DNA of 64,000 nt from Neptunicoccus cionae. GTDB lineage: Bacteria > Pseudomonadota > Alphaproteobacteria > Rhodobacterales > Rhodobacteraceae. This document shows, in pieces, positions 17,387-27,871 of this stretch (the stretch's first letter is position 1; each line of letters starts with the position of its first letter). The stretch is taken from the NCBI RefSeq assembly GCF_014643735.1, contig NZ_BMKA01000001.1, positions 496,001 through 560,000 on the forward strand, read 5' to 3'. The translations under genes and the position numbers were made by a program. The notes below the pieces were generated by a model. The model was given only the letters and a program-made list of their open reading frames with translations. It was not told the DNA's origin and did not search any database.

Positions 17387-17773
17387 TTGAACGCGTCCCG
17401 TCCGACCATAAGGATCGACAAATGGCTGTGGTTCGCGCGGTTTTTCAAATCGCGCAGCCTTAGCGCCAAACTGGTTGCGGGCGGCCATATGCGGGTGAAC
17501 TCTGAAAGAGTCTCCAAGGGCAGTTTCGGCGTTGGCGCTGGTGATGTGTTGACGTTTCCTCAAGGGGATCATGTTCGTGTGATCGAAGTGGTTGCTTTGG
17601 GGGACAGGCGCGGTCCAGCCCCCGAGGCACAGGCGCTTTATTCCGACCTGTCGCCGCCCCAGAAACAGGACAAACCCTACCACCCGCCGAATCCCGAAGC
17701 AGACCGCAGTGGGCGACCCAACCGGCAAGAGCGCGCCGCGATGGAGCGGTTTAAGGACAAGGATGCTGTCTAA
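17387..17773 (+). CDS. S4-domain RNA-binding protein (Hsp15 type)
   Basis: 128-residue protein with an N-terminal S4 domain: IRIDKWLWFARFFKSRSLS (about residues 8-26), then AGGHMRVN. This matches heat-shock protein Hsp15, which in E. coli binds stalled 50S subunits carrying a nascent chain. The basic, Pro-rich C-terminus (about 85-128) is also typical. The start appears to be TTG at 17387, 10 bp after the helicase stop; no ATG lies ahead of the S4 motif, so the start is uncertain by a few residues. Confidence 0.85.
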   Translation: MNASRPTIRIDKWLWFARFFKSRSLSAKLVAGGHMRVNSERVSKGSFGVGAGDVLTFPQGDHVRVIEVVALGDRRGPAPEAQALYSDLSPPQKQDKPYHPPNPEADRSGRPNRQERAAMERFKDKDAV

Positions 17774-17894
17774 GGCGGGGGAACCGGTCCAAACGACCCG
17801 CGAAACCGTGATTTGGCAGGACAAAATTCGCTCTGGTCGCGACTGTAAAACGGGCCTATAACGCGAGTAACACCTAGAGTTTGAGAGTATACTA

Positions 17895-18233
17895 ATGACT
17901 TATGTGGTTATCGAGAACTGCATCGCCTGCAAACACACCGATTGCGTGGAAGTCTGCCCCGTGGATTGTTTCTACGAGGGTGAAAACATGCTGGTCATTC
18001 ATCCCGATGAATGTATCGACTGCGGTGTCTGTGAGCCGGAATGCCCAGTAGACGCGATCCGCCCGGACACTGAGCCGGACATGGAAAAATGGGTCGAATT
18101 TAACCGTGAATACTCGGAAAAATGGCCAGTGTTGATCACCAAGATCGACGCGCTGCCCAAAGCCGAGGAACGGGACGGGGAAGAGGGCAAGATGGAGAAA
18201 TACTTCTCGCCCAACCCTGGTAAGGGCGAATAA
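17895..18233 (+). CDS. fdxA: 7Fe ferredoxin
   Basis: 112-residue ferredoxin carrying one [3Fe-4S] and one [4Fe-4S] cluster. The ligand pattern is clear: Cys9, Cys17 and Cys50 for the 3Fe cluster, and Cys21, Cys40, Cys43 and Cys46 for the 4Fe cluster, as in Azotobacter ferredoxin I. The C-terminal extension ([18 protein letters not shown]) is characteristic of the FdxA type. It acts as a cytoplasmic low-potential electron carrier; the partner is not evident. It has its own terminator at 18258 and is followed by carD. Confidence 0.96.
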   Translation: MTYVVIENCIACKHTDCVEVCPVDCFYEGENMLVIHPDECIDCGVCEPECPVDAIRPDTEPDMEKWVEFNREYSEKWPVLITKIDALPKAEERDGEEGKMEKYFSPNPGKGE

Positions 18234-18257
18234 TCCACCTGAATAGCTGCATTTTTA

Positions 18258-18284
18258 CCGGCCTCTAGGAAAGGGGCCGGTTTT
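18258..18284 (+). terminator. fdxA: fdxA terminator
   Basis: CCGGCCTC (18258-18265) and GGGGCCGG (18273-18280) form an 8-bp stem with one G-T pair, followed by TTTTG. Confidence 0.85.
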
Positions 18285-18466
18285 GTGGTATGGTGATCAC
18301 CGGAAATAGGCCCGATTTACGGCGGAGGCTGCTCGCTCCCGTTACATTTGCCGCTTTGGAACCCTGATACTTTGGCGAAGTTATTCGGCCAGGGTAGCAG
18401 TTTTCTTTGTGTTAGATACCGGCTCCCGCGGATCGGGGGCTGCGTAAGGGCCGTTAGAAAAGGACC

Positions 18467-18994
18467 ATGGACTATATGGCTAAGAAAAAGAACTTGGACT
18501 TCAATCCGGACGATTTTGTCGTCTATCCCTCCCACGGTGTGGGCAAGATTGTAAATATCGAAGAACAGGAAATCGCCGGCACCCATATGGAGCTGTTCGT
18601 GATAGCCTTTGAAAAAGACAAGATGACGCTGCGGGTGCCGACCGCCAAGGCGACTGCTGTTGGTATGCGTGGCCTGTCCAGTCCTGAAGTGGTTGCCAAG
18701 GCAATGACCACACTTAAAGGTCGTGCCCGTGTAAAACGTGCCATGTGGTCCCGCCGTGCGCAGGAATACGAGCAGAAGATCAACTCTGGTGATCTGATTT
18801 CAATCGCAGAAGTGGTGCGCGACCTGCACCGCAGCGACGACCAGCGCGAACAGTCCTATTCCGAACGTCAGCTTTACGAAGCTGCCTTGGAGCGGTTGAC
18901 CCGCGAAGTGGCCGCTGTTGACGGTGACGACGAGATGAAGGCGCAGACCCGCATTGATGAGGTTCTGTCCAGCCGCGCAGCCGCCGCTGCGTAA
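18467..18994 (+). CDS. carD: CarD family transcriptional regulator
   Basis: 175-residue CarD/CdnL-type factor. These proteins bind the RNA polymerase beta lobe and stabilise the open promoter complex, notably at rRNA and housekeeping promoters. Seen: FVVYPSHGVGKIVNIEEQEIAG at the start of the N-terminal RNA polymerase-interacting (Tudor-like) domain, LRVPTAKATAVGMR, then a helical DNA-binding domain with RAMWSRRAQEYEQKINSGDL. A second ATG at 18476 is possible: AAAAGGA at 18457-18463 sits very close to the first ATG. A 233-bp region upstream, after the fdxA terminator, probably holds its promoter. It has its own terminator. Confidence 0.92.
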   Translation: MDYMAKKKNLDFNPDDFVVYPSHGVGKIVNIEEQEIAGTHMELFVIAFEKDKMTLRVPTAKATAVGMRGLSSPEVVAKAMTTLKGRARVKRAMWSRRAQEYEQKINSGDLISIAEVVRDLHRSDDQREQSYSERQLYEAALERLTREVAAVDGDDEMKAQTRIDEVLSSRAAAAA

Positions 18995-19017
18995 CAGTTG
19001 ATCCTGTCGGATCGAAA

Positions 19018-19049
19018 GGCCGTTGGTGGTGACACCGGCGGCCTTTTTT
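19018..19049 (+). terminator. carD: carD terminator
   Basis: GGCCGTTGGTG (19018-19028) pairs with CACCGGCGGCC (19033-19043, with G-T wobbles) around a 4-nt loop, and is followed by a run of T. Confidence 0.9.
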
Positions 19050-19226
19050 GTTGAAGAGTGTGATCCTGTCATAGAAAGCCCGCCAAAGTGCTGGCAGGTT
19101 TTTGCGCCGGACCGAATCACCCCTAGCTTTTTGCGCCGATCGTGACTAGACTTGGCAGATGTCCCAGTCAGCCCGAACAAGAGGCGGCGGGATGTGGCAG
19201 AGCAAAGGCAAGGACAGGCGTTTACG

Positions 19227-20399
19227 ATGACGGAAATGGTGTTTGGCACTGTGGCTTCAAAGCCCGGTGAACCCGTGTTGCCAAAGTGGTGGCGGACGGT
19301 GGATAAATGGGCGCTCTCGGCGATCATGATGCTGTTTCTGATCGGTATCCTGCTAGGGCTTGCGGCCTCTGTGCCATTGGCGGAACGCAACGGGCTGACG
19401 CAATTTTACTACGTCTACAAACAACTGTTTTTCGGCTCTATCGCATTGATCACAATGATCCTTGTTTCGATGTTGTCGCCCAAACATGTGCGCCGCCTTG
19501 GGGTGTTCGGCTTTATCTGTTGCCTGCTCGCGATCTGCGCATTGCCCTTTATCGGCACGGATTTCGGCAAAGGCGCGACCCGCTGGATTTCGCTTGGATT
19601 TGCTTCTGTGCAGCCGTCAGAGTTCCTTAAACCCGGGTTTGTGGTGTTCTCTGCATGGCTAATGGCGGCCAGCTTTGAGGTGGGCGGACCGCCGGGCAAA
19701 CGCATGTCTTTTGCAGTGACTGTCCTGATCGCTTTCCTTCTCGCATTGCAGCCGGATTTCGGGCAGGCCTGTCTGATCCTTGCAAGCTGGACGCTGATGT
19801 ATTTTGTGGCCGGTGCGCCGATGTTACTGCTGGCCGGACTGGCAGGGGGCGTCGTCGGGGCAGGGTTCATCGCCTATAATTCGTCCGAACACTTTGCACG
19901 ACGGATTGATGGTTATCTCAACCCTGAAATCGACCCGCGCACCCAGATCGGCTATGCCACCAACGCCATCCAAGAGGGCGGCTTCTTCGGAGTCGGCGTG
20001 GGCGAGGGCCGTGTGAAATGGTCCCTGCCGGATGCGCACACCGATTTCATCATTGCTGTGGCAGCAGAGGAATACGGTCTGATCCTCGTTTTGGCCATCA
20101 TCTTCCTGTTTATGATCGTCACCGTGCGCTCTTTCCTGCGCCTGATCCATGAACGCGATCCCTTCATCCGTTTCGCCGGAACCGGCCTTGCCGCCTTGTT
20201 CGGGATGCAAGCCCTGATCAACATGGGCGTTGCGGTTCGGCTGTTGCCCGCCAAAGGAATGACGCTGCCATTTGTGTCTTACGGCGGTTCCTCGCTGGTG
20301 GCGGCAGGAATTGGGCTCGGCTTCCTTTTGGCCTTTACACGCACCCGCCCCCAAGGGGATATCAGCGACGTTTTCGGGAATGAAAACCGTGGCGGATAA
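19227..20399 (+). CDS. ftsW: Lipid II polymerase FtsW
   Basis: 390-residue SEDS-family peptidoglycan glycosyltransferase of the divisome, with about ten membrane helices. Seen: the short cytoplasmic N-terminus, [25 protein letters not shown] (SEDS signature with the conserved Pro-Ser-Glu), LQPDFGQA, and the C-terminal [10 protein letters not shown] loop. The ATG at 19227 with AAGGACAGG at 19210-19218 is preferred to a GTG at 19152. First gene of the cell wall/division operon here; upstream lies carD rather than the usual murD or mraY. Confidence 0.95.
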   Translation: MTEMVFGTVASKPGEPVLPKWWRTVDKWALSAIMMLFLIGILLGLAASVPLAERNGLTQFYYVYKQLFFGSIALITMILVSMLSPKHVRRLGVFGFICCLLAICALPFIGTDFGKGATRWISLGFASVQPSEFLKPGFVVFSAWLMAASFEVGGPPGKRMSFAVTVLIAFLLALQPDFGQACLILASWTLMYFVAGAPMLLLAGLAGGVVGAGFIAYNSSEHFARRIDGYLNPEIDPRTQIGYATNAIQEGGFFGVGVGEGRVKWSLPDAHTDFIIAVAAEEYGLILVLAIIFLFMIVTVRSFLRLIHERDPFIRFAGTGLAALFGMQALINMGVAVRLLPAKGMTLPFVSYGGSSLVAAGIGLGFLLAFTRTRPQGDISDVFGNENRGG

Positions 20400-20407
20400 G
20401 GGGTATC

Positions 20408-21496
20408 ATGGCAGATAAATTACTAGTCATTGCAGCAGGCGGCACAGGCGGGCACATGTTCCCCGCACAGGCCCTTGCCGAAGAAATGTTGTCTCGCGGC
20501 TGGCGTGTCCGGCTCAGCACCGATCCACGGGGCGCACGCTACACCGGCGGCTTTCCAGAAGCGGTTGAGGTTGAGGTTGTCAATTCCGGCACATTCGCGC
20601 GGGGCGGATTGTCCGCCAAGCTAGGCGTGCCGTTCCGCATTGCAGGGGGCGCATTGTCCGCTTGGCGCCGGATGCGGCAGGACCCTCCGGCGGTTGTGGC
20701 AGGCTTTGGCGGTTATCCTGCTTTGCCCGCGATGATCGCTGCGATCATGACCAAGACACCGCGTCTTATTCACGAACAGAACGGCGTTCTCGGGCGCGTG
20801 AACCAAGCCTTTGCCAAACGGGTAAACACCGTAGCGTGCGGCACGTGGCCGACAGAACTGCCCGATGGTGTAGAGGGCGTGTTCACTGGCAATCCGGTAC
20901 GCGCCGCTGTGCTTGAACGGGCAGGTGCAGGTTATATCGCGCCGGGTGACTGGCCGATGTCGGTGCTGGCTATTGGCGGCAGTCAGGGCAGCCGCATCCT
21001 GTCCCAAACCGTTCCGGCGGCTATTGCGTTGCTTCCGGAGGAGCTGAAGCGCCGCCTGCGTGTGTCGCAACAGGCCCGCGCCGAGGATCACGACGAAACC
21101 GTTGCAGCCTACGCGGAGTCCGGTGTCGACGCAGATGTTTCGCCTTTCTTTGACGATATTCCCGCGCGTATGTCCGAATGCCAGCTTGTGATCAGCCGCT
21201 CTGGTGCGTCGAGTGTTGCGGATATTTCCATTATCGGACGGCCCTCTATTCTGATTCCGCTGGCGATTGCCATTCGTGACGAACAAACCGCCAATGCCAA
21301 AGGGCTGGCCAGTGCGGGGGCGTCTATTGTAATCCCTGAATCCCAGCTTACAGCCGAGGTTCTGGCGCAGAATATTGCAACCGTTTTGAATGACGGGGAG
21401 GGCGCCCTGCATATGGCAAACGCCGCTTTGATGCAGGGCAAGCCGGACGCCGCCAAAGAACTTGGCGATCTGGTGGCCCAACTGGCAGGAGAATAA
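20408..21496 (+). CDS. murG: Lipid II synthase MurG
   Basis: UDP-GlcNAc:lipid I N-acetylglucosaminyltransferase, 362 residues, a peripheral inner-membrane GT-B enzyme. Seen: [18 protein letters not shown] (N-terminal G-loop), [19 protein letters not shown] (second G-loop) and [27 protein letters not shown] in the nucleotide-sugar site. AAGGGG precedes the ATG 8 bp after ftsW. It makes lipid II, which FtsW polymerises. Confidence 0.97.
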   Translation: MADKLLVIAAGGTGGHMFPAQALAEEMLSRGWRVRLSTDPRGARYTGGFPEAVEVEVVNSGTFARGGLSAKLGVPFRIAGGALSAWRRMRQDPPAVVAGFGGYPALPAMIAAIMTKTPRLIHEQNGVLGRVNQAFAKRVNTVACGTWPTELPDGVEGVFTGNPVRAAVLERAGAGYIAPGDWPMSVLAIGGSQGSRILSQTVPAAIALLPEELKRRLRVSQQARAEDHDETVAAYAESGVDADVSPFFDDIPARMSECQLVISRSGASSVADISIIGRPSILIPLAIAIRDEQTANAKGLASAGASIVIPESQLTAEVLAQNIATVLNDGEGALHMANAALMQGKPDAAKELGDLVAQLAGE

Positions 21497-21497
21497 G

Positions 21498-22892
21498 ATG
21501 AATTCAGCAACGAAACTGCCGACCCAGCTTGGCCCGATCCATTTTGTCGGCATAGGCGGGATTGGCATGTCAGGGATCGCCGAAGTTCTGATCAATCACG
21601 GCTACACGGTTCAGGGGTCTGACCTGCGGCCTTCCAAGATCACCGATCGTCTGGCCGATATGGGCGCGCGGATTTCCTTTCCGCAGATGGCCGAGAACCT
21701 AGAGGACGCTGAGGTCGTCGTGATCTCCAGCGCCATTAAGCCGGGCAACCCCGAACTCGACAGCGCGCGCGCCCGCGGGTTGCCGATCGTACGGCGCGCA
21801 GAAATGCTGGCCGAGTTGATGCGCCTGAAATCGAATGTGGCGATTGCAGGCACCCACGGTAAGACAACTACCACGACAATGGTTGCAACCCTGCTGGATG
21901 CGGGGGGGATTGACCCCACTGTCATTAACGGCGGGATCATCCATGCCTACGGCTCCAACGCGCGGATGGGTGACGGGGAATGGATGGTTGTCGAGGCGGA
22001 CGAAAGTGACGGCACCTTCAACCGTTTGCCAGCCACGATCGCGGTTGTGACCAACATCGATCCTGAACATATGGAACATTACGGCAGCTTTGAGAACCTG
22101 CGGGAGGCGTTTCACACGTTTGTTTCGAACATTCCCTTCTATGGCGTTGCGATCTGCAACACCGACCATCACGAAGTGCAGGCGCTTGTCGGGCGGGTCG
22201 GGGACCGCAGGGTTGTCACCTACGGGTTCAACAAACAGGCCGATGTGCGGGCGGATAACCTGCGCTATGAAAACGGTCAGGCCTATTTTGATGTTTACCT
22301 TCAGACCGAAGACAAGTTCATTCAGAACGTCGTGCTGCCAATGCCCGGAGATCACAATGTATCCAACGCTCTGGCGGCGATTGCGGTGTCCCGTCATCTG
22401 GGGCTGAAACGGGCGGAAATCCGTGAGGCGCTCAGAAGCTTCAAAGGCGTGAACCGCCGTTTCACCCGCGTCGGAGAGATTAACGGCGTAACCGTGATCG
22501 ACGATTACGCCCACCATCCCGTGGAAATCACAGCCGTTCTGTCCGCTGCGAAGCAGGCCACCAAAGGGCGCGTCGTGGCGGTACACCAACCCCACCGTTA
22601 TTCCCGCCTGCATGATCTGTTCGAAGACTTCTGCTCTTGTTTTAACGATGCGGATGTTGTCGGCATTTCAGACGTTTACGCTGCCGGAGAAGATCCGATT
22701 GAAGGCGCGGATCGGGACGGTTTGGTGGCAGGCCTGACAGCCCACGGTCATCGCAAGGCCGTTGCTGTGCCAGATGAAGCCGCGTTACAGGCCTTTGTGG
22801 CGGAAAACTGCGAAGAGGGTGATTTGCTGGTCTGCCTTGGCGCAGGCACGATCAGCGCTTGGGCCAATAACCTGCCGAAAGCGCTTGGGTAA
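21498..22892 (+). CDS. murC: UDP-N-acetylmuramate--L-alanine ligase
   Basis: 464-residue cytoplasmic Mur ligase that adds L-Ala to UDP-MurNAc at the expense of ATP. Seen: the Rossmann N-terminus [15 protein letters not shown], the P-loop [18 protein letters not shown] and [10 protein letters not shown] in the C-terminal domain. The ATG at 21498 has AGGAGA at 21487-21492 and sits 1 bp after the murG stop. Its stop overlaps the first DUF2484 gene (TAATG). Confidence 0.97.
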   Translation: MNSATKLPTQLGPIHFVGIGGIGMSGIAEVLINHGYTVQGSDLRPSKITDRLADMGARISFPQMAENLEDAEVVVISSAIKPGNPELDSARARGLPIVRRAEMLAELMRLKSNVAIAGTHGKTTTTTMVATLLDAGGIDPTVINGGIIHAYGSNARMGDGEWMVVEADESDGTFNRLPATIAVVTNIDPEHMEHYGSFENLREAFHTFVSNIPFYGVAICNTDHHEVQALVGRVGDRRVVTYGFNKQADVRADNLRYENGQAYFDVYLQTEDKFIQNVVLPMPGDHNVSNALAAIAVSRHLGLKRAEIREALRSFKGVNRRFTRVGEINGVTVIDDYAHHPVEITAVLSAAKQATKGRVVAVHQPHRYSRLHDLFEDFCSCFNDADVVGISDVYAAGEDPIEGADRDGLVAGLTAHGHRKAVAVPDEAALQAFVAENCEEGDLLVCLGAGTISAWANNLPKALG

Positions 22893-23185
22893 TGTTCGGG
22901 ATCGGGCTGCATTCGGCTATTTTGTTTGCGGCCTGCTGGATCGGCATCGGTACAGTCGTCGCGCTGTTGCCAGCCCGGTATATCCCGCCCGGCGCCTTCC
23001 TGTTGATGCTGCTGCTGGTGCCTTTGCTGCCCTATCTGTGGATCGCAGGAAACCCGTTTCTCGCGGTGTTGTTTCTGGCGGCGGTCGGATCTTTGCTGCG
23101 CTGGCCGCTTGTCTATCTCGGGCGCTACATCCGTTCCAAATTCACTGGCGAGGCGTTTGAGGGGCCGAAGTTTGATTTCTATTAG
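22892..23185 (+). CDS. DUF2484 family membrane protein, copy 1
   Basis: 97-residue membrane protein with two or three hydrophobic segments (about residues 5-28, 33-50 and 53-72), containing [26 protein letters not shown] and LRWPLVYLGRYIRSKFTGE. DUF2484 has no known function, and I know it chiefly from between murC and murB in Rhodobacteraceae, which suggests an envelope or cell wall role. The ATG overlaps the murC stop. It is clearly homologous to the next gene, so the pair is a local duplication. Confidence 0.82.
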   Translation: MFGIGLHSAILFAACWIGIGTVVALLPARYIPPGAFLLMLLLVPLLPYLWIAGNPFLAVLFLAAVGSLLRWPLVYLGRYIRSKFTGEAFEGPKFDFY

Positions 23186-23194
23186 AGGGCAGGC

Positions 23195-23524
23195 ATGTTT
23201 GAGATCGGGTTGAATTCGGCCATTGTCTATGCGGCCTGCTGGATCGGCATGGGGACTGTTGTTGCCTTTTGTCGTCGGCCCTATCATCCTCCGGCTGCGT
23301 TTTTGCTGCTGTTGTTGCTGATCCCTTTGATCCCGTACCTCTGGATCGCGGGAAACCCTTTCATCGCCGTGATGTTTGTGGCAGGTGTCGGTTCGATCAT
23401 GCGCTGGCCGCTTTATTATATCGGACGGTTTACATGGGCGCGGATCACTGGAAAGCCGTTCACTTGGCTGGAAGAGCACAACCTTGAAGATGGCGAAAGA
23501 AACCCGAATGAGCCTGAGTATTGA
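23195..23524 (+). CDS. DUF2484 family membrane protein, copy 2
   Basis: 109-residue paralogue of the preceding gene, 9 bp downstream. Shared words are [28 protein letters not shown] and [21 protein letters not shown], in the same order and spacing; the C-terminus is longer and acidic ([17 protein letters not shown]). It overlaps the murB start by 17 nt, so translation is linked. Function unknown; a small membrane component of the cell wall machinery is an inference from position only. Confidence 0.82.
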   Translation: MFEIGLNSAIVYAACWIGMGTVVAFCRRPYHPPAAFLLLLLLIPLIPYLWIAGNPFIAVMFVAGVGSIMRWPLYYIGRFTWARITGKPFTWLEEHNLEDGERNPNEPEY

Positions 23525-24449
23525 GACCCTGCCGCCGGTGCGCGGTACGCTGACGCCAAACCGTCCGATGGACACGCTCAGCTGGTTGCGGGTGGGTGGC
23601 CCTGCGGAGATGTTGTTTCAACCTGCCGATTTGCAGGATTTGCAGGATTTCCTAACGGCCCTTGATCCGGCGGTACCGGTCTTTCCCATCGGGGTTTGTT
23701 CCAACCTGATCATTCGTGATGGTGGTCTGGACGGGGTCGTTGTTCGCTTCGGGCGCGGCTTCAACGGGATAGAGGTTCTGGATAACAGCCGCATCCGTGC
23801 CGGTGTCGGCGCACTGGACGCACACGTCGCGCGCAAAGCGGCACAGGCGGGGATCGATCTGGCGTTCCTGCGCACCATTCCGGGCGCAATCGGCGGCGCG
23901 GCCAAGATGAACGCGGGCTGTTATGGCACCTACATGGCGGATGTCTTTATAGAGGCTGAGGCCATCACCCGTTCGGGGCAGCGCATCACACTGAAACCTG
24001 CAGATATGGGGTTTGCCTATCGCTCCACCGCTTTGCCGGACGGAATGATCCTGACGTCAGTTACCTTGCAGGGCAATGCGGGGGAAGCTGAGGCGATTGA
24101 ACAAAAAATGACCGAGGCGCTTGCTAAACGGGAAGCCACACAACCCACGAAGGAACGCTCCTGCGGGTCCACCTTCCGCAATCCGGCGGGTTATTCATCA
24201 ACGGGGCAGGCGGATGACACCCACGAGTTGAAAGCCTGGAAGGTGATTGATGATGCAGGCATGCGCGGTGCTAGCATCGGTGGCGCACAGATGAGCGAGA
24301 TGCATTCCAACTTCCTGATCAACAAAGGTGGCGCTTCTGCCGCAGATTTGGAAAATTTAGGGGAATTGGTGCGAAAAAGGGTTTCCGAAAACAGTGGAAT
24401 AACCCTAGTATGGGAAATCATGCGCGTCGGCAAACCGGCGGCACAATAA
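23508..24449 (+). CDS. murB: UDP-N-acetylenolpyruvoylglucosamine reductase
   Basis: 313-residue FAD enzyme that reduces the enolpyruvyl group with NADPH to form UDP-MurNAc. Seen: NTLSW-like [12 protein letters not shown], the FAD-binding [31 protein letters not shown], the catalytic Ser region in SCGSTFRNP, and [19 protein letters not shown] near the end. I chose the ATG at 23508 (MSLSIETL) because the upstream extension would overlap the DUF2484 gene far more. It lacks an extra domain and looks like a type I/IIa-length enzyme. Confidence 0.95.
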   Translation: MSLSIETLPPVRGTLTPNRPMDTLSWLRVGGPAEMLFQPADLQDLQDFLTALDPAVPVFPIGVCSNLIIRDGGLDGVVVRFGRGFNGIEVLDNSRIRAGVGALDAHVARKAAQAGIDLAFLRTIPGAIGGAAKMNAGCYGTYMADVFIEAEAITRSGQRITLKPADMGFAYRSTALPDGMILTSVTLQGNAGEAEAIEQKMTEALAKREATQPTKERSCGSTFRNPAGYSSTGQADDTHELKAWKVIDDAGMRGASIGGAQMSEMHSNFLINKGGASAADLENLGELVRKRVSENSGITLVWEIMRVGKPAAQ

Positions 24450-24499
24450 TTGATAGCCCGTGAGAGCCTTTAAAGGCCGGGGCAAAAGACGAGGCGGTC

Positions 24500-25414
24500 A
24501 TGTCGAGCAGGGCATTTCACCGCGTAACAGTTCTAAAAGGCGGCCCTTCGGCTGAGCGTGAGGTGTCACTCTCCTCCGGTCACGAGGTCGCAAAGGCGTT
24601 GCGCACAGAAGGTTATGAAGTCACCGAACTGGACGCGGGTCCGGATTTGATGGCGGAATTGCGCGAAACGAATCCTGATGTGGTTTTTAACGCGCTCCAC
24701 GGTCGCTGGGGTGAAGACGGCTGCGTTCAGGGTATCCTTGAATGGATGCGCATTCCTTACACCCACTCCGGTGTGTTCGCCTCTGCTCTGGCGATGGACA
24801 AGGAGAAATCCAAAGAGGTTTTCGCCGCAGCCGGATTGCCGGTGGCTGAACATCGCCTTGTTGCGCGCGCTGAAGTCGCCAAAGGCCACCCGATTGAACC
24901 ACCCTATGTGGTGAAGCCCTTCAACGAGGGGTCTTCTGTCGGGGTGTATCTGGTGAACGAGGCCGCCAACGGACCTGCGCAGATCAGCGATGACATGCCC
25001 GACTTGCTGATGGTTGAAAAGTTTATTCCCGGCCGCGAACTGACCACCACGGTGATGGGGGATAAGGCGCTGACGGTGACTGATATTCTGACTGATGGCT
25101 GGTATGACTATGATGCCAAATACAAGCCCGGCGGCTCCCGTCACGAAGTGCCTGCAAATGTCCCTGCCGAGATTTTTGATGCCTGTCTGGATTATGCCCA
25201 GCGGGCCCATGATGCTTTGGGGTGTCGCGGGCTAAGCCGGACCGATTTCCGCTGGGATGAAACGAAAGGTCTTAACGGGTTGATCCTGCTAGAAACCAAC
25301 ACACAGCCCGGTATGACGCCAACATCCCTTGCGCCGGAGCAGGCGGACAATTGTGGCATATCGTTTGGTAAACTCGTGGCTTGGCTGGTGGAGGACGCAT
25401 CATGTCAGCGATAG
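24500..25414 (+). CDS. ddl: D-alanine--D-alanine ligase
   Basis: 304-residue ATP-grasp ligase that makes D-Ala-D-Ala for the peptidoglycan stem. Seen: [17 protein letters not shown] at the N-terminus, [45 protein letters not shown], and the C-terminal [14 protein letters not shown] metal/substrate segment. Length and motifs are standard (DdlB type). Its last 13 nt overlap the ftsQ start. Confidence 0.97.
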   Translation: MSSRAFHRVTVLKGGPSAEREVSLSSGHEVAKALRTEGYEVTELDAGPDLMAELRETNPDVVFNALHGRWGEDGCVQGILEWMRIPYTHSGVFASALAMDKEKSKEVFAAAGLPVAEHRLVARAEVAKGHPIEPPYVVKPFNEGSSVGVYLVNEAANGPAQISDDMPDLLMVEKFIPGRELTTTVMGDKALTVTDILTDGWYDYDAKYKPGGSRHEVPANVPAEIFDACLDYAQRAHDALGCRGLSRTDFRWDETKGLNGLILLETNTQPGMTPTSLAPEQADNCGISFGKLVAWLVEDASCQR

Positions 25415-26361
25415 ATATGCCGCGCCAGCGGTTGGTCTACCGTGATCCCGATACGCAACCATCCTACACGGAACGGATGGAGCGTTCCGCGCATCAGTCG
25501 ACTGCGCGCCCTGATCCAAGTCCGAGCCGCATCAAATACCGGCTGGAACGGATTTGGCTGACGCCGCTCTATCGTTCGCTCATACGCACCGGCCTGCCGA
25601 TTGCTATTGTGGTCGGGCTGGTGGCAAACCATTTTTCCGACCCGGTGGTGCAAGCGCGTCTTGCAGAAAGCGTGACCAACGCCCGCACTATGATCGAAAA
25701 CCGGCCCGAATTTGCCGTCAACCTGATGCAGGTTCAAGGCGGCAGTACCAGTGTTTCCAAGCAGGTTCGCGAAGCCATTCCGATGGTGTTTCCGGTCAGC
25801 TCCCTGCAGCTGGACCTTGCCGCGCTAAAGGAAAAGATCGAAGCGATTGATGCTGTGAAAAGCGCTGGAGTGTTCCTGCGTGGCGGTGTGCTGGATGTGG
25901 AAATCGTCGAGCGTGTGCCTGCACTGGTGTGGCGCGGTGCCGATCATCTGGAGCTTGTCGATAAGGTCGGCGCACGTGCTGGCGTCCTTGAGGCGCGGGA
26001 GGGCTACCTCGAACTACCGCTGATCCTTGGGACAGGGGCGCAGGCCCATGCCAGCGAAGCGTTGCGTCTGCTGGCGGCTGCCGGTCCGCTGTCGGATCGC
26101 ATTCGCGGATTGCGCCGCGTCGGGGAGCGCCGCTGGGATGTGATGCTGGATCGCGGTCAGATCATCCAGCTGCCTGTGGCGCATCCCGTCGCCGCACTGG
26201 AACGGGTTGTGGCCCTGCAGCGCGCGCGTGATCTGCTCGGGCGGGATGTAACAGTTGTAGACATGAGAGACGGGCGCCGCCCGGTTCTAAGATTAACCGC
26301 AGCGGCAGTCGAAGAACTGCACCGGCTGCGGGCCATAGCCGATGGGGAAAGCGAAACCTGA
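25402..26361 (+). CDS. ftsQ: Cell division protein FtsQ
   Basis: 319-residue bitopic divisome protein that recruits FtsL/FtsB and later proteins. A cytoplasmic, positively charged N-terminus (about 1-55) is followed by one membrane helix (about residues 60-78), then the periplasmic POTRA domain ([31 protein letters not shown], then [12 protein letters not shown]) and the FtsQ beta domain. The ATG at 25402 with GGAGGAC at 25390-25396 is preferred to an upstream GTG. Its stop overlaps the ftsA ATG. Confidence 0.94.
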   Translation: MSAIDMPRQRLVYRDPDTQPSYTERMERSAHQSTARPDPSPSRIKYRLERIWLTPLYRSLIRTGLPIAIVVGLVANHFSDPVVQARLAESVTNARTMIENRPEFAVNLMQVQGGSTSVSKQVREAIPMVFPVSSLQLDLAALKEKIEAIDAVKSAGVFLRGGVLDVEIVERVPALVWRGADHLELVDKVGARAGVLEAREGYLELPLILGTGAQAHASEALRLLAAAGPLSDRIRGLRRVGERRWDVMLDRGQIIQLPVAHPVAALERVVALQRARDLLGRDVTVVDMRDGRRPVLRLTAAAVEELHRLRAIADGESET

Positions 26362-27695
26362 TGACACAATTATACGAAACACAACGTGCTATGAGACAAC
26401 GCCGTCGCGCGGCCCTGCAGCGGGGTGTTGTGGCTATTCTGGATGTCGGGACCTCAAAGATCGCCTGTATGATCCTTCAATTTGATCCGTCCGTGCAAAT
26501 GAACGCGCAAGAGGGCATGACGGCAATGGCGAACCACGGCGCGTTTCGGGTGATCGGCGTGGCTACCACGCGGTCCCGTGGGGTGCGTTTTGGCGAAGTT
26601 AGCACGATGGAAGAAACCGAACGGGCGATCCGCACCGCTGTGCAAGCGGCGCAGAAAATGGCGAACACCCGTGTCGATCACGTCATTGCCTGCATGTCCG
26701 GCGCGGAGCCGAGATCTTATGGGGTGACGGGGGCTGTGCAGTTGGAAAACGGTTCGGTCATGGATTACGATATCGGCCGTGTGCTGGCGGAATGCGATGT
26801 GCCCGATTACGGCATGGGCCGCGAAGCGATCCACGCCATGCCGGTGAACTTTGCGCTTGATCACCGCTCTGGCCTGAACGATCCGCGCGGCCAGATCGGC
26901 AACCGGCTGTCTGTGGACATGCACCTGCTGACCATTGACACCGGCGCGATTGAGAACCTGCTGAAATGTATCAAGCGCTGTGATCTGGAACTGGCCGGTT
27001 TTGCGTCGTCTTCTTATGTGGCCGGTGTCTCGGCGCTGGTTGAGGACGAACAGGAACTTGGCGGCGCTTGCATCGACTTTGGCGGCGGCGCGACCAGCGT
27101 TTCTATCTTTCTGAAAAAGCATATGATTTTTGCGGATTCCGTGCGTATGGGCGGCGATCTTGTGACCTCTGACATCGGTCAGGGATTGCAGGTGGCGACC
27201 CCCACCGCAGAGCGGATCAAAACCTTCCACGGCGGCGTTGTGGCCACGGGAATGGACGACCGCGACATGATCGAGATCGGTGGAGATACCGGCGATTTTG
27301 ACCACGACCGCCGCCGGATCAGCCGCTCTGAATTGATCGGGGTGATGCGTCCCCGCGTGGAGGAAATCCTCGAAGAGGTCCGCGCCCGGCTGGATGCTGC
27401 CGGTTTTGACCATCTCCCGAGCCAGCGTATTGTATTAACAGGCGGGGGAAGCCAGATTCCGGGTCTCGAAGGCCTTGCGAGCCGGATTCTCGGCCAGCAG
27501 GTGCGTCTTGGGAAACCGCTGCGGATACAAGGACTTCCACAGGCGGCAACGGGTCCTGCCTTTGCTGCAAGCGTTGGTTTGGCACTGCATGCAGCCCATC
27601 CTCAGGACGAATGTTGGGACTTTAATCTACCGATGGCGGGGCAGGGCAGACAGCCCCTAAAACGCGCTATGCGGTGGTTCAAAGAGAACTGGTAG
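26361..27695 (+). CDS. ftsA: Cell division protein FtsA
   Basis: 444-residue actin-fold ATPase that anchors FtsZ to the membrane. Seen: VAILDVGTSKIACMIL (phosphate 1), IDFGGGATSVSIF (phosphate 2), VLTGGGSQIPGL (adenosine site) and a C-terminal amphipathic helix LKRAMRWFKENW for membrane binding. The N-terminus is slightly extended relative to E. coli FtsA, with a basic stretch before the first strand. Followed by a 176-bp leader before ftsZ, so ftsZ probably has its own promoter. Confidence 0.96.
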   Translation: MTQLYETQRAMRQRRRAALQRGVVAILDVGTSKIACMILQFDPSVQMNAQEGMTAMANHGAFRVIGVATTRSRGVRFGEVSTMEETERAIRTAVQAAQKMANTRVDHVIACMSGAEPRSYGVTGAVQLENGSVMDYDIGRVLAECDVPDYGMGREAIHAMPVNFALDHRSGLNDPRGQIGNRLSVDMHLLTIDTGAIENLLKCIKRCDLELAGFASSSYVAGVSALVEDEQELGGACIDFGGGATSVSIFLKKHMIFADSVRMGGDLVTSDIGQGLQVATPTAERIKTFHGGVVATGMDDRDMIEIGGDTGDFDHDRRRISRSELIGVMRPRVEEILEEVRARLDAAGFDHLPSQRIVLTGGGSQIPGLEGLASRILGQQVRLGKPLRIQGLPQAATGPAFAASVGLALHAAHPQDECWDFNLPMAGQGRQPLKRAMRWFKENW

Positions 27696-27727
27696 ACTAG
27701 GTATGGTTGGTTCGGCAAAATCTTGCA

Positions 27728-27813
27728 GAATCCCCCATATCCGTTACAATATACGCGGTAATTCCGACGATTTTTCGTGACCTGAGCGAATCAGTCGTTT
27801 AGCATACCGAATC
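27728..27813 (+). promoter_or_regulatory. ftsZ: ftsZ leader with three GANTC sites
   Basis: The 176-bp ftsA-ftsZ gap holds three GAATC pentamers at 27728-27732, 27788-27792 and 27809-27813. GANTC is the CcrM methylation site of alphaproteobacteria; in Caulobacter, ftsZ transcription depends on such methylation. The clustering is seen; regulation by CcrM/GcrA is inferred. Confidence 0.5.
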
Positions 27814-27871
27814 AGGGCGTAAGCGACCGTTGAGCAGACGGCGAAACAAAAAAACTACAGGCGGATAGAAC

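Noticed and set aside
15955-17517. 520-codon open frame antisense to the helicase C-terminus
   Set aside because: No domain recognisable, and it spans the helicase stop and the S4 gene; the low-complexity tail of the helicase explains it.
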